Source of the DNA: Tausonia pullulans
Lineage: Eukaryota; Basidiomycota; Tremellomycetes; Cystofilobasidiales; Mrakiaceae
Length of the DNA: 64,000 nucleotides
Reading direction: 5' to 3'
NCBI GenBank assembly: GCA_951802195.1
Contig: OX637639.1
Coordinates: 136,501-200,500, forward strand
Shown here: piece after piece, positions 22,315 to 34,051 of the stretch
Layout: each line of letters starts with the position of its first letter
Numbering within the stretch: position 1 is the first letter of the stretch
Program-made: the position numbers and the translations under genes
Notes under the pieces: model-generated
What the model saw: the letters and a program-made list of their open reading frames with translations, nothing else
The model's database searches: none
What the model was told of the DNA's origin: nothing

Positions 22315-23999
22315 TCAGTCAACCTTCCACTCCTTCCCCAAAGTCATTCCTCCCAACCCCAATCCGCCTGTCCCACTCGCCGCGAGCAACTGATCGTCCT
22401 CCTCGCCATCGAATACCAACTCCGCGGCCCACACGAGCAAGAAGAGCGAGATCGATGCCCAGCGCCACCAGACTTTGGTCTGGTCGAGCAGGAGGAGGTG
22501 CGTGTAGACGGCGACGAGGATAGCACGGCGGTAGGAGAGAAGAATTGTTGTGAATCGGGCGGACTGCGGTTGCACATGAGCGAGGGAAAGGGGAGGGAAG
22601 GTCAGCAGCTGGATTGGAGCGGGGAGAGAAACGAGAGGGAGAGGAGGAGAAGACTCACAGGTGGTTCCTCCCCGAGTCGACGCCCGTCCCAGAAGCTGCC
22701 GCTGGAGTCGTCTGACGAGGAAGCTGGGTCCCAGCCAGTCGATTGCTTGCGGATGAAGAGGACGATCCGCGAGGCCGCGTGGAGGACGGTGATGCGGTAG
22801 ATGAGGGCAATGAGGAGAGGAAGGGGGAGGGAGGAGAGTCTGTAGGAACAGTCAATCAGACAACGGGTGCAGACTGAGAAAAGATGAGGTGGCGCTCACA
22901 GTCCCGAAGTGACCTCCCCAACGTGCCTCAGCGAGAACGCAAGGGCTTCCCTCAGACCCTCATTCCCCTCAGATCCAGTGACGATCTTGTGGCCTGACCC
23001 AACGAGCCACCCTTCGCCCCATGCTCGCTCGTCGCCCCCCTCGACGGCGAGGAGCCAGACAGACCAGGTGAGGTAGGCGAGGACGAGCGAAGTCTCAACA
23101 ACATTGGTCCTGCGGAGCTTGAAGCCAATGAGGGTGAGGAAGAGGACCGTTGTGAGGGCGACACCAAGAAGGAAGGGAGGGTAGGCTGAGCCCGAGGGAG
23201 CTGGGGGGAAGATCTGGAAGCGAGGGGGGTAAGCGTTTGAGGAGGACTCTCAAAGAGACATAATGAGTAGCGAGAACGTACCCGGATCAACGACCAGATC
23301 GCCACGACGTAGCATGTCGAGCTCGCAACGAGGACTCCGACCCCCCGACCATCGCGACCGTCCCTCTCGCCATCGTCGATCCAGGCCTTGGTCGTCTTAC
23401 CGAGCGCCTGGATGACGAGCAGCGAGGCAAGCCCTTCGCAGAGGACAAAGATAGGGGAAGAGAACCGGAGGAACTGCGACCAGAGGATAGGGAGGTGCTC
23501 GTGGAGTTTTGCTGAGATAGAGCCGGAAGTCGGAGGGGAAATGTGGAGGTACTGGATTGGTCGTCATCAGACTTGATTCGGACAGGGTAGGCACGCGTGT
23601 GAACACCTACGAAGACGAGAGTGAAGAGGAGGCCGGGCACAAAGACCCCAAAAAAGGAGAGTACAGAGACGACTGGGGAAAGAGTGGTATTCTTGCAGGC
23701 AAGACTGTGAAACCAAGATGGTTAGGAGCGGAGCTGGGGCAAGACGCGTCGATAGACGCGAGCGAGCGAGGGCGCGACGTACTATAGTGTCGCATGGACG
23801 GTCTGCCAGGCGGTAATGAAGAGCGAGAGGAGGAGGAAGCTCTCTTGGCCTTTCGAGGGAAGAACATAAGCATCTCCAGCCAGGTCTCGGTAAGGACGAC
23901 GACGGACGGACCGAGCAGATCAAGCGCAAGAGGAAGACCGATGACGACCTGAGTGAAGGCCGTGAATCGGGAAATGTACTTGGAGAGGAAGGAAGACAT
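22315..23999 (-). CDS. ICE2: Ice2-like ER multispanning membrane protein, with an apparent frame change
   Basis: Ice2 is an ER membrane protein for ER inheritance and lipid-droplet/phospholipid balance in yeasts. Support: the multi-span layout; the block RFSSPIFVLCEGLASLLVIQ (about 23515-23400), which matches Ice2 PFFTLSEGFFTILAIQ; VVETSLVLAYLTW (about 23100); and the C-terminal RRAILVAVYTHLLLLDQ plus SLFLLVWAAEL (22540-22340). It starts MSSFLSKYISRF at 23999 and stops at 22315. Around 23850 the frame that begins the gene (ends MFFPRK) must shift to continue as GQESFLLLSLFITAWQTVHA; no normal-sized intron explains this. Several introns follow; I give only the span. Confidence 0.8.
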
Positions 24000-24745
24000 G
24001 GGGCCTGACTCTCTCTCTCTCTATGGTGGAGTCAGAGGAGGTATGCTTGGGTGCTTCAACCGACGCCGATGCGTACCAAGGTCAATGAACGACGGGTCAC
24101 GCGAGGTAGGCGGCGAAGGGCGGAGACTCCAGATATGCCTTTCTAAAGGCCTACCAAGAAGCAAGAGGAGGAAGAGTCCTTTCTGGCTGAGTGGCGAGCT
24201 TGCCTGGCACGAGACTGGCCGATGATGTTGGTGGTTGGGGTTGAGGCGCAAGTGTGAGGTGCGTACGGTCGGCTCCGCATGGAACCCCCTTCCCTCATTC
24301 GTTCTTGTTGCCCCATGACGACGACCATCCCTATGCTCGCTCATCTGATAAGCTGAGGGAGAGGGGACCAAGGGGAAGGGGGAAAGGGGGTGGGGGGGGG
24401 CGACGCCCTATTTTGTATAGGCAGAACAAAGAACTCTCTTCCGCTGTCAAGCAGAAATCTCGCTTTCTGTTGCTTGAGAATCACGCAGGCAACTGCCGAT
24501 CTCCGCCCGGCCACCTTCAATGACCTCGCTGGCTAGGTCGTCAGCATTCGAGAGAGAAGGATAGTTCTTTATGTAGAGAGAGGTAGAGAGAAAGCGAAGG
24601 CCGAAGAGAGGAGCGAGAGAAGGAAAAGGGATGGGGAATGGTGCAAAGGTAAGAGGGGGGATGGGATGGACAGGTACGCCGTTGCGCGATATGAAGCCAA
24701 TTGGAGAGGGAGAGAGGGGGAGGGAAAACAGAGGGAGAGGCGAAA
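24000..24745. other. Intergenic, ICE2 promoter side
   Basis: It follows the 3' end of the light-chain gene and precedes the ICE2 start (both minus strand). Purine-rich on the plus strand. No gene recognised. Confidence 0.5.
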
Positions 24746-26031
24746 TTAAGCGGCAAGAACGGTCTTGATGAATTGCTGAAGAGGATGGTCAGAAAAAGTC
24801 AGCATGAGCATGATCCGGTCGGTCGGTGTTGACCGATCGATCCTGAATGGCACGTGAACAAACCTCATAGTTGACCTGTCCGTCACTGGAAGAAGGAAGG
24901 ATTGGTAGGATGACAAGTCAGCCTACTAGTTCAACCAGAACGAGAAGCACAGAGACTTGGTCATGAGAGTGGCGAGATTGACGACGCGTCGTTCAACAGA
25001 AATGACGCGCCCGCCTCACTCTCACAATGTTTTCGAGATCGAGGAGTAGATAAGGGGACGGCTCGCACTGAACCAGGCTCGCTTCAGAATAGCCTTGACG
25101 TCAGCCAAGAGAGAAGGAAACCCCGTCCCTCGCTCTTGACTGCTCAAGGGTCCGAGTTCCTCTTGGACGCGCATGCCCCTGCCCTGTCCTAGCCTGTCCA
25201 GTCTCTTCTCACCTGGCCCTCCATACAAGCAGCTAGCAGCATACTTGGACAACCGACAGCAGGCCACCGGAATGCAGAGCGTGCTGCATCTGCTGCAAGA
25301 GCACGCAAGAAGTATAGACTCACGGCGTGACGTTGGCCATCTTGAGGAGCTCCTCGACCTCGCCGTCCTCCATCTTCTCGCCAAGCTGGGTGAGGATATA
25401 CTTAATCTCGCCGACGGCGATGAAGCCCGAGTCCTCTTTGTCGAAGACCTTGAAGGCCTTGGTGAACTCGGCTGGGGAGGCCGTGTGCAAGAAGTGAGCA
25501 ACCAAGAATCGGGGCTGGGCTGGAGGGACAAGAGGACGGCGACGCGACGTACAGACAGTGCCGGCGGGGTCGAAGCCTCCGGGCCGGTTGAGGATCTGGA
25601 CGAAAGTGTCAAAGTCGACTGAGAGGCAGTAGGAATCAAGAGGGCGCGTGAGCGAGTGGAGTGGTAATGGTAAGGAGACAATCAAGAATCAGCGCGCGCG
25701 TCTTGTCCGTCGCCTCTCTCCGTCCCTCCGTGTCATACGCCGGATCCCTCCCCCTTCGCCCTCCCCTGACACAGCACGCCAATGCCCACAACAAGACGCA
25801 CCCTCGGCACCAACGCTCTGCCTAAGCTGGGCGACGTCGGCCTGCGTGGGATTCTGGCCGAGGGCGCGGAGGAGGTCGCCGAGCTGGTCGGCGTTGATGC
25901 GGCCGGTGCCGCGCTTGTCGAAGAGAGAGAAGGCCTCCTTGGTCGAGTCTTGGGCTGAGATGGGGGCGGGATGTCAGCTTGCAGTCAGGAGGAGAGCGAA
26001 GAGGGGCGGGGGTCGACGCACCGGACTGCAT
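24746..26031 (-). CDS. cdc4: Myosin essential light chain, Cdc4/Mlc1 type (EF-hand)
   Basis: Essential light chain of myosin II/V, acting at the contractile ring and in polarised transport. Six exons join in phase to 142 residues: 26031-26022, 25954-25802, 25618-25553, 25471-25324, 24885-24864, 24775-24746. It matches S. pombe Cdc4 in length and order: [70 protein letters not shown] and [15 protein letters not shown]. As usual for this class, the EF-hand loops are degenerate and probably bind calcium poorly. The first exon encodes only three codons, so the start is easily missed. Confidence 0.95.
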
Positions 26032-26501
26032 GAGGGGCGGGGCGGGGAGGAAAGACGGTGGGTGCAAGGGATCAGCGATGAGCCGAGGGCGTGAATGCGG
26101 GGGAGGCGCTGGCCTGACCATGTTGGTAGGAGAGACGGAGAGGAAGGGAGGGGGGGGAGAGAGCGGGGTGATGGTCGAGAGGAACGAACGCAGGGCCGTC
26201 AGTCGTCACCTGGAGGGAAGCCAGGCGCGTGAGGGGTCCCTGCACCGGCCCTCGACGCCCGCCGCTTTGCTCGCCTCTCCCCCTTCCAGCGCACTCGTGT
26301 CTTGGACCCATCCTGCCCCCCAACGAGGATGTCCCAGGCCGAACACGGAACCTGAAGGCCGCACCAGGCGCTTACCGGGGAAAGTGGCATGCGGTCGCCA
26401 AGGAAACGCAGCGGAGGGCCGGCCGGCGGGCTCTCCGCAAAGGACAGCGACCTGGCTCCTTCGCCTCTCTCTGACAACGTCCGACACCTCCCTCTTCCGC
26501 C
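26032..26501. promoter_or_regulatory. Divergent intergenic region, light chain / bL28m
   Basis: The 470 bp lie between divergent start codons and must hold both promoters. No distinct motif recognised. Overlapping frames on both strands are composition artefacts. Confidence 0.55.
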
Positions 26502-27544
26502 ATGCACGCCTCCCTCCCTTCGTGTGCGCGCCATTTGACGGAGAGGAAGCTTCTTAAGGTCCTCAACCCCACGGACCTCCACTACACCAAGGGCGGCATC
26601 GTCCCCAACCGGTCCCTCGTCGGTCTCTACCAGGGTGCCCTCGTTACAGGCGGTCCGTCGTCCTCTCGCCGGCCTCTTCTAGCGAGGCTACCGCTCACGC
26701 TTAGACTTCTTCTGTGCTTACATCAGGCTGGCAGCAGGCCAAGATCAAGGGTGTTGGTCTGCAGGAGAAGGGTCCCAAGATCCGGCGCAAGTGGCTGCCG
26801 AACGTCCAGCGGACGACGTTCCACTCCAATGTTCTCGGCTTGGATTTTGAGATGCCCGCGACGGTCAACGCAGTCAAGACAGTCCACAAGTGGGGGTCGT
26901 TCGATAACTACCTTGTGCGTGTCATCGTCAGGACGGCGAGGGGGAAGGGAGGGGGAGGGAGAGGCCGAGAGGGAGGGGACGACGCGACTGGGGCGGATGG
27001 ACGGACGCGCGCGCTCCCCTCATCCTGTCTCTCCTTCACCCTCCTGCCTTCCGCAGCGTTGACACATCGTCACCCATGACTGACGCGCTTCATCCTCTCC
27101 CTTCCCCTCTCTCTTCTCTGTCTTCCTCTCGCCTGGTACTCCATGCTACCACCGCCCTCGTCGCGCTTTTGCACACCGTTCCCCGGTGACCCCTTTATCT
27201 TCTCTTCTCCTTATCCCTCTTCCCCCCCTCCCCTTCTCCTTCTCGTTTCTTCCCACCAGCTCAACATTTCTCCCTCCCTCCTCTCCCGCGAATCCACCCG
27301 CATCCGCGACCTCATCCGCTCCGTTCTTCACGCCCGGATCGACGCTGGCGGTCTCGCCGCCCTGCCCATCGGCATCACGCCCGCGATGTCCAACGGCGAC
27401 ACTGTCCGACCGCTGGAGGCCGTCCGGGGCGACGAGGTCATTCGGGATCACCCGATGCCGAAGGTCATCAAGCGTGGTGGGTGGAGGAGGTTCGATGGAC
27501 CGCTGAAGGTGGACCCGAGCAGGGGAGTGTTGCCGGGTCGGTAG
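26502..27544 (+). CDS. MRPL24: Mitochondrial large-subunit ribosomal protein bL28m
   Basis: Component of the mitochondrial 54S subunit. Three exons (26502-26652, 26727-26914, 27260-27544) join in phase to 207 residues. The L28 core is GLYQGALVTGGWQQAKIKGV, then KIRRKWLPNVQRTTFHSNVL, then a conserved basic/hydrophobic stretch ending VHKWGSFDNYL. The N-terminal 25 residues are basic and fit a targeting signal (MHASLPSCARHLTERKLLKV). A C-terminal extension of about 95 residues is typical of fungal mitochondrial forms. Intron 2 is long (345 bp). Assignment to the L28 family is firm; the symbol follows the yeast name. Confidence 0.88.
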
Positions 27545-29677
27545 GTAGGAGTGCGCCGGAGGGATGAGGCATGAAACTCGAATTTTTGACTGGGGGAGGG
27601 GGTTTCGACAAGCTCTCGAGCTGGCAGCGTAGCAGATGGAGTCTCCTGATCGGAGAACTTTCCCTACCTCGCCCCTTGGCTGGCTCCGTCTCAGTGTGGG
27701 AATGCGGCGCTCCCTTGCCGTTGAGTTTGCTCCTGCTGAGTGCGCTGGCGGACGGGCGGGGGGGCGCCCGCTTCGATCCGACTGACTCTCCTTCGCCCAT
27801 CGTTCCTCGGAAAGAGAAAGGGTCCTTGAATTGCACCTCATCGTACTCCCCCTTTCGTCGAGAGTGAGGTTCCGTCGGATGATGGAGACGACAACAGAGC
27901 AAAAGCTAGTGAGTCGAGAGGGGAATGACGACGAGGAGCTGCGCGCTCAGGTTGCCTGCCCCCCCCTCAACCCCCCTTATCCGTCCGTTCTTGTTTCCCC
28001 CTCCCATCTTTCTTCCGGGAGGGAAAAGCTGCTGGGCGGCGAGTCTGGAGTACGCTGGACCGTTCAAAGCTCGCTTCGAGCGTGCACGTCTTTCGATCGA
28101 GAATGTGGAGAGACAAGCGCCGCCTTCCTCTCATGGGCAACTGGAGTCCGTTTCGCCCTCGGCTCCACAGGGCCGGCGGCCAGAACATTTCATCGACTAG
28201 CCCGGACGAACCCCCCCCCCCCCTCCATATTGCACCTGCCCCAGGCATGCAGACAGAGAGAGACGTAGAAAAGGGGAAACTTAAAGGGGCGGATCTCAAA
28301 CCAAACATGCGAAACGCATCAACAGTCGAAGAACGGGCGAGGCCTCGTTCAGGCATCCCGGGCGATCTGGGGGAGCGACGAGCGGAGTGGTATGGGTTGT
28401 TCCCCCAACGACGGCAGGAGAAGGGTGCCGGCCGTCAGTCGAGAGAGAAGCTGAGTAGGACAGAGAGGAGAGGGAAGACGCATCTTGGGCTTCCTGGCCG
28501 ATCTTGACGAACCACACACACCCTAGTCAACCCTATCTCGTATCATCTTCTCGCCTCACCCACCTCTCACCCCTCTCCCATACAGGAGCACGGTGGAACG
28601 CGCCTCACGCTGGGCGTCAAACGAAACGGTCCCGAACGAGTAGCGCAACGATGATGCCGTAAGCGTTGCCGCGAACGGGGGGGGGGGGGGGAGCTCGGCG
28701 AGGATGGTGGTGATATTCTTCTTCTTGATGGTGAAGGGGACAACGCTCTGGCCGGCTTTGGGACTGGGTCGAGATCTGCGATGGCCCGCCCGTCCAAACG
28801 CAGGTGCGCTCGCCTCCATCCTCTCTCATACCACCGCACTCTTCGAGCCCCGGGATTTGACCTGCAGCGTCGTGGCCACGAGTGACGTGGACCCTCCGGG
28901 CCTCCTCCAGGGAGGCCGGAAGGGCCGCGAGGAGAATGTCAAGAAGAACGGCGAGAGAGAGAGAGCGGAGCGGGCCATGCTGTGGGCTTCGTAAACAGGG
29001 ATGAGGCAGGAGGTAGGAGGGGTCTTGGGATCTTGGGGGCTGAGAGTGGGGAGTAGGGTGGGTGCATGTACAAGAGGTCGACCATCGACTGAGAGAGGTG
29101 GAGAGAGAGCATAGGAGGAAGCGATGGGGCTGGAGACAAGCGAAGACGAGGTGGACGTTCGAGCACGAGAGAGACGCAGAGCTAGTGTCTTCTCCTTTCC
29201 TCCAGATGCAAGGCTACGGCGATCGCGTCGCGAGGGGACCGGTGGCGAGGCGGGCAGCAGCAGCCGTGGATTCATTTTCAGGTGGGAGAGAAACCGTCAG
29301 GGGTTGGCAGGCGTCTTAAGAGCGGTCGACGGAAGGCGTCCAAGGAACCACCGGCGGCGGGCCCGCGCGTCTCTAATGAGTATGCAGATCACGCTCGTCT
29401 CCTCGCATCACGCACGACGAAGAAGGCCGCCGCAGCCAGAGACGAGGTGTGATGGTGGTTGTTCTCCCCGACGGTATTTATGGTCAGGTGGCTGAGCGCC
29501 TGCCTCCACCTCGTCCCCGCCCAGCCCGGGCGCGAAGGGTTGGGGTCTCCATCGGTTGGGGAATTGCCAGCCTCCTCGTCTCGACTCGAGGCCATCATTC
29601 GCCTCGTCTCTCCAGCACCCAGCAACCATCACCCCCTCGCCCGTCCCGCCCGTCCCGCCCGTCCCGCCCGCTTCATC
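27545..29677. other. 2.1-kb region without an assignable gene
   Basis: No model with a known domain. The best candidate is on the minus strand at 28819-28556 (87 codons), containing VVPFTIKKKNITTILAEL and SLRYSFGTVSFDAQREARST; a poly-G/C run at 28677-28691 interrupts it. A second minus frame (29275-28826, 149 codons) is Ser/Pro-rich. On the plus strand 27831-28507 shows open but low-complexity frames. It may contain one small spliced gene that I cannot resolve, plus the promoter for the gene at 29678. Confidence 0.35.
29640..29671. repeat. Short GTCCCGCCC-type tandem repeat
   Basis: Three to four copies of the unit CCCGTCCCGC stand immediately upstream of the ATG at 29678, within the 5' leader or promoter of the orphan acidic protein. 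Confidence 0.85.
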
Positions 29678-30860
29678 ATGGCCGAGCAGCCGCATTTACC
29701 CATCGCCGCCGCCAGCCAGGCCCAGCAGCAACGGCTCCGCCGGCCAGCCCCGCCCGCGCGCACCTCGACGCTGTTTTCGTCATCTAGCCGGCGGGACACC
29801 ACGACCACCTACCCTCCCCCGCTCTCCTACTTCTTCCCTCCGCCCAAGGGAGCGTTCCTCTTTGGGACGCCGGCGGTTGGCCACTTCGGGGACGACGATG
29901 AGGACGACGAGGCCGCCATCGATGCGCAGGCACACGACCATCTGGCCGCCATCTCGCACTTGGAGCACACGAGGCAGCACGAGACCCATCGGGACGCTTT
30001 TGGCATGGCTTCCTTCTTCCCCTCGCCCTCGCCGTCGTCAGGATGGGGGTGGCTCGTCCACGCCCACGCCGGCCGCGAGTCCGACGACGACGAGGTATCG
30101 GACGAGTCCGACGACGACGACCGCTCGTCGTCGTCGTCTGGCTTGGGAGGCGGCGGTGCAAGAGAGGAATGCGCCTCCTGGATCTCGTCCCCCCGTAAGG
30201 ATACGACTATCAAGGACCCCCATCGCCGACCTAGCGTCGCCTCGGGCCTGGGCGCCTCCGTCGCCTTTGCCCTCCCGTCTGGGCCCGATGGCAAGCTCGA
30301 GGTCGTCACGCCTGGCGACCACGACGACCCTGGCGGCATGCGCTTCAATTCAACATATGGCGAGCTTGACAGTGCAGCAAATTCGTTGCTCGCTTGGTGG
30401 ACGGCGAACACCAAATCGGGCGCTCCCGAAGAGGGGGCGAGGGTAGACGGAGATGGCGGCGCTGTGAGCAGCCCTGTTTGGGAGACGTCGTTCGGATGGA
30501 CGGAAGAGGGGGAGCAGCAGCGGAGCCGTGGGAATGAGGAGGAGCAGACTGGACTTGAAATGCACCAAACTATGGGCATCGAAGAGGGTGAGTTCGCACC
30601 AGTGTGCTTGGGAGCAAAGCGAGCCCTTGATTGACATCCACTTCTTCATCTTAGCCTCCACTCTCTTCGCCCTCCTCCCCTCCCCATTCGCCCTCCTTCT
30701 CCGTCGTACGAGCAATCAGTCGCCGTCGAAGGGCGGGTCGTCTGAATGCCCCTCCCCGGCGTTGGCGGACCCTGGGGTGCTCATTCTTTCATCCTCCTCA
30801 CCTTCACCGTCCGGTGGCGGAGGAGCCACGACCTGGCGGGAGTGGATCCCCGGGGTTTGA
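29678..30860 (+). CDS. Orphan acidic Ser-rich protein with hydrophobic C-terminal segment
   Basis: Two exons (29678-30587, 30655-30860) join in phase to 371 residues. The protein is Asp/Glu/Ser-rich with little predicted order. Conserved-looking blocks are YFFPPPKGAFLFGTPAVGHF near residue 50, SSGWGWLVHAH, LLAWWTANTKSG, and VWETSFGWTEEGE. Exon 2 gives a short hydrophobic stretch, STLFALLPSPFALLLRR, followed by a Ser/Pro tail ending TTWREWIPGV. I do not recognise the family. The start at 29678 is the first ATG after a GC-rich leader; an in-frame ATG at 29459 exists. The join is supported by consistent phase and good GT/AG signals. Confidence 0.65.
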
Positions 30861-31692
30861 TTCTGGAATTTTCCTTTTTTTTGGAGTTGGTTTCCATCTT
30901 TCGTGTTTCACATCTCTCTTTGGTCCATGTCGCACGCACCAGCATGTAATCTCACTGTCTCTTGCAGTCATACCCATTTACAGTTCATCCCTCATGCTCC
31001 GGCCTTCCACCTTGCCATATCCTACATGCTTAAAGCTGTCTAGGCGTCGCCTTCCCCTCTCTCTCTCTTTTGCACACAATCTTACGTCCTTTTCACCTCG
31101 GACCGGGTTGGATTTCGAGATGGAGCGCGCCCCTGAAGGATGCTTTTTGTGCATCAGGCAGAGATGAGCAAGAGAGCTCAAAGACGCTCGAGGCCAATGA
31201 GCATACAAAGGCTCAAAGGGAAGATGGCTTTCGGGCTCGGTGGAAGAAAGACGACGAGGCAAGGGATCAGGAGCCCGGAGATTCCGTCGCAAAGCCAGAC
31301 GGGGACGAGGAACCTATATAGCTCGTAAGAGTCGACAGCTGGGTATCAGTCTTCATGATGTGGCCTTTTTAAGATGGCGGTTTCGAACGCTCCTCGGGGT
31401 TGCGTTGTGGATGCTGTATCGTGCCGTGGCCGTGTGGGGGGGAAATAGAGGGACTTCTCAGTGACCTTGGCGCTCCCTCGGGTCGTTTATCCGTTCTCTT
31501 TCCTTCTGGCTCTCTCTCCCTTGCCCCTCATATGTTGATGGATGAGGCGTCGCCATTAGCGGCCAGCGCCGCCTGAGGGTACGTCTACTCCCTTAGAATC
31601 TCTCGAGACACCCCCTTCGATGATGAATTTTTCGATGATGAGATAAACATGAAGATCTATCGAGCCCAACCCAGCAGCAACCACCACTTCAA
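30861..31692. other. Convergent intergenic region
   Basis: More than 800 bp between two converging 3' ends (orphan acidic protein, PTC6). T-rich strings at 30870-30900 could serve 3'-end formation. Short frames at 31070-31328 lack protein character. No gene seen. Confidence 0.5.
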
Positions 31693-34051
31693 TTAACCTC
31701 TCCTCATCCTCCCGTTCATGCTCTCTGCCTCCTTCCTCTTGTACTCCCTCATCTCTTTCGTCCGATCGAACCCGCCGACGCCGGTGGACCACCCAGCGAG
31801 CGGGACGACCATGCACGAGCAGTTGTCCTGCGATCCCAGGTCCTCCGCGAACGAGACGACCGACCGGGCGCCAATGGCCGGAGTCGGGGCGGTCCGGACG
31901 AGGTCGATGATCTCTTGGTCGGTCGCGAGGGAGGAGATGCCGTCGGTGACGAAGACGAGGTAGGAGAAGCAATTGCCTGATGGGACGCGAGACCCGGTCA
32001 GACAGAGTACTAGAGGGAGCGAAGAGAGAAGGAGCGAGAGAGAAAGAGAGAGAGAGAGAGACGGAGAAAGTGCTACCCACCGTTGATGACCCTCGTGCTG
32101 ATCTGCGGCTCAGCGGTGACGCCGGCCCCCTTCCACCTGCCATCGCCGATACTCCTCGTGTTCTCCACGGCACCCATCCACCTGCTCTCCCCGAAAGCAT
32201 CCACCACGCTCCCGCCCTTGACGGCCCCGAGCCGCCTCAGCCGACTAGCCTCGGTCCGAGAGTCCGCATGGTGCTTCTCCGTTAGCGCGATGGCCGTCCC
32301 CGTCTTCGATGGGCATATCAGAATGCGCGTGTCGCCGCAGTGGGCCGTCGTGAGGGAGATCCGCTTGGCGTGGAAGAAGGGCGTCGAGGGCGTATCGAGC
32401 GAGTGGAGGAACGCCACGGAGGCGGTCGAGCCACAGTTCTCGGCTTTCTCGCCAAACCGAGTGAGGACGGTTTGGTCGGCCTTGAGGAAGGCGAGAGTCG
32501 CTCGCTCGGCGAGCGTCATGTAGACTGGGAGGGTGGAGGGGGACTGAATACGTCGGGAGAGGAGGCCTGGGTGAGGAAGAGCGTTCTGTAAGCTTCGATA
32601 TAGCCTGTCAATCCAATAACTTGACACTCACCTCCCTGAAACCTCCGGAAGTAGCCCCCCAACCCTTGCGCCCAATGGACGACGTCCTCGATTTCCTCAA
32701 CCCCAATATTCTCCAAAACGTTTGCCAACTCATCCCTCAACCATCCCGAGACCTCCTTCCCACCATGCCCGTCAAAGATCCCAAAGCACGCGACCTCCCC
32801 AGCAGTGCCCGCCTTCATCTCCCAACCCCGAGCCGAGGCCGATCCTTCCGCACGGAAGGCGGGCTCGCGGAGGCCGAGCTGAAGCGATTCAGGTGGGAGG
32901 TGGAGGGCCGCGGCGAGGATGGTGTCTTCTTGGTAGGATCGTAGGCCTCGCGCTTGGTAGGTCCCACAGATGTTCTTGGAAGCCAAGGGATAGCGAATCG
33001 TCTGGCCTGGGGGTCGGATACGATAGATGTCAGAGGGCGAGATTTCAGTGGAGAACGATGCGTCGAGAGACACACCTGTAGGGGTTTCGCCGCGGACGAA
33101 GTCGCTGACAGATCGTCGAAATGGAGGGTGCCCGGCTCTAGACGGGGAAGGCGAAATCGCGGACGAGCATCTCGGCGATGAGGACGAAAGGGCACAGAGA
33201 GAGGCGACGGTGCCGTAGGCGCGTCGCAGCCGCGTCGTCGACGACGTAGGCGAGGCAAAGGTCTTGGCCCTGCCAGAAGCTGAAAAGGGGAGAGAGAGAG
33301 GCAGCTTGGGTCAGCCTTTGCTCATAGGATGGGGAGCAGAGCTTCAGAACGATAGGAACCAGCTAAGCTAGAGACACCTCAAACGTCAAACAGACATCGA
33401 ACGAGGACGCGCGCGGACGAATCGAGAGAAGCTTCGTCGTCATTTCACCTGACAAGCGCGTGACTGGACGGCATAGGCTTGACACGAAGGAGAAGAGGGT
33501 AGAAGAGGCAGAGGGCCAGTTACTTCGTGGAGGTCTTGCTGGGTCTGACGGGCGGCTGACACACACGTCAAGCTGTCTCGCTGCCGCCCAGCCAGGAGGG
33601 GGAAGACCCATGTTGGTCCCTCGCACTCGAGACACCACCCGGCGTCGTCCCGACCCCCGCCGAAGAAGGGCCCTTTCTATATCCTTCTTCTCCAGGAGGC
33701 ACCTTCCTTATCCCCCCGTAGATCCTCTCTCCGTCGGTGAACCTCCCCTTATTCGACATTGAGCGAAAGGACTTCTCCAGCCAACCGGGTGGGCGGCCTC
33801 TCGGGCCCCGCCGAAGACCGCCAACAACGGCTCCCACCCGCGCGGAGGTTGGATCGATCTTCCACATGGGAGCTTGAGAGAAGCAGTGTTGAAGAGAAAA
33901 CTGAAAAGAGAAGAGGCTTACTTTGGCGAGTAGCAGAGGGACTAGCCCTTGGGAGGGAGGGGACGGCGGCCACTGGTAGGGCGCTCGCGGCTATGTCCGA
34001 GAGGCATCGAGGAGGGGCAGTAGCAGAGAGACGAGTGAGAGAGGAGGCCAT
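31693..34051 (-). CDS. PTC6: Mitochondrial PP2C-type protein phosphatase, Ptc6-like
   Basis: Metal-dependent Ser/Thr phosphatase; yeast Ptc6 acts in mitochondria and affects mitophagy and pyruvate dehydrogenase. Exons 34051-33922, 33279-32621, 32543-32081 and 31976-31693 join in phase to 511 residues. The first 60-100 residues are Arg/Ser/Ala-rich without acidic residues (targeting signal). PP2C motifs in order: RSYQEDT, FGIFDGHGGKEV (metal-binding D), CGSTASVAFL, AHCGDTRILI, SFGESRWMGAVENTRSIGD, FVTDGISSL and LGSQDNCSCMVV (C-terminal metal-binding D). The intron between exons 2 and 3 is the weak point: I used a GTTATT donor to keep frame. Intron 1 is 642 bp. Confidence 0.9.

Noticed and set aside
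27468-27902. 144-codon minus frame overlapping the bL28m 3' end
   Set aside because: Overlaps conserved coding sequence of bL28m antisense and lacks any domain.
28826-28890. tRNA-like T-arm (GGTCAAATCCCGG on the minus strand)
   Set aside because: One base short of the B-box consensus, and no acceptor, D or anticodon arm can be folded around it.
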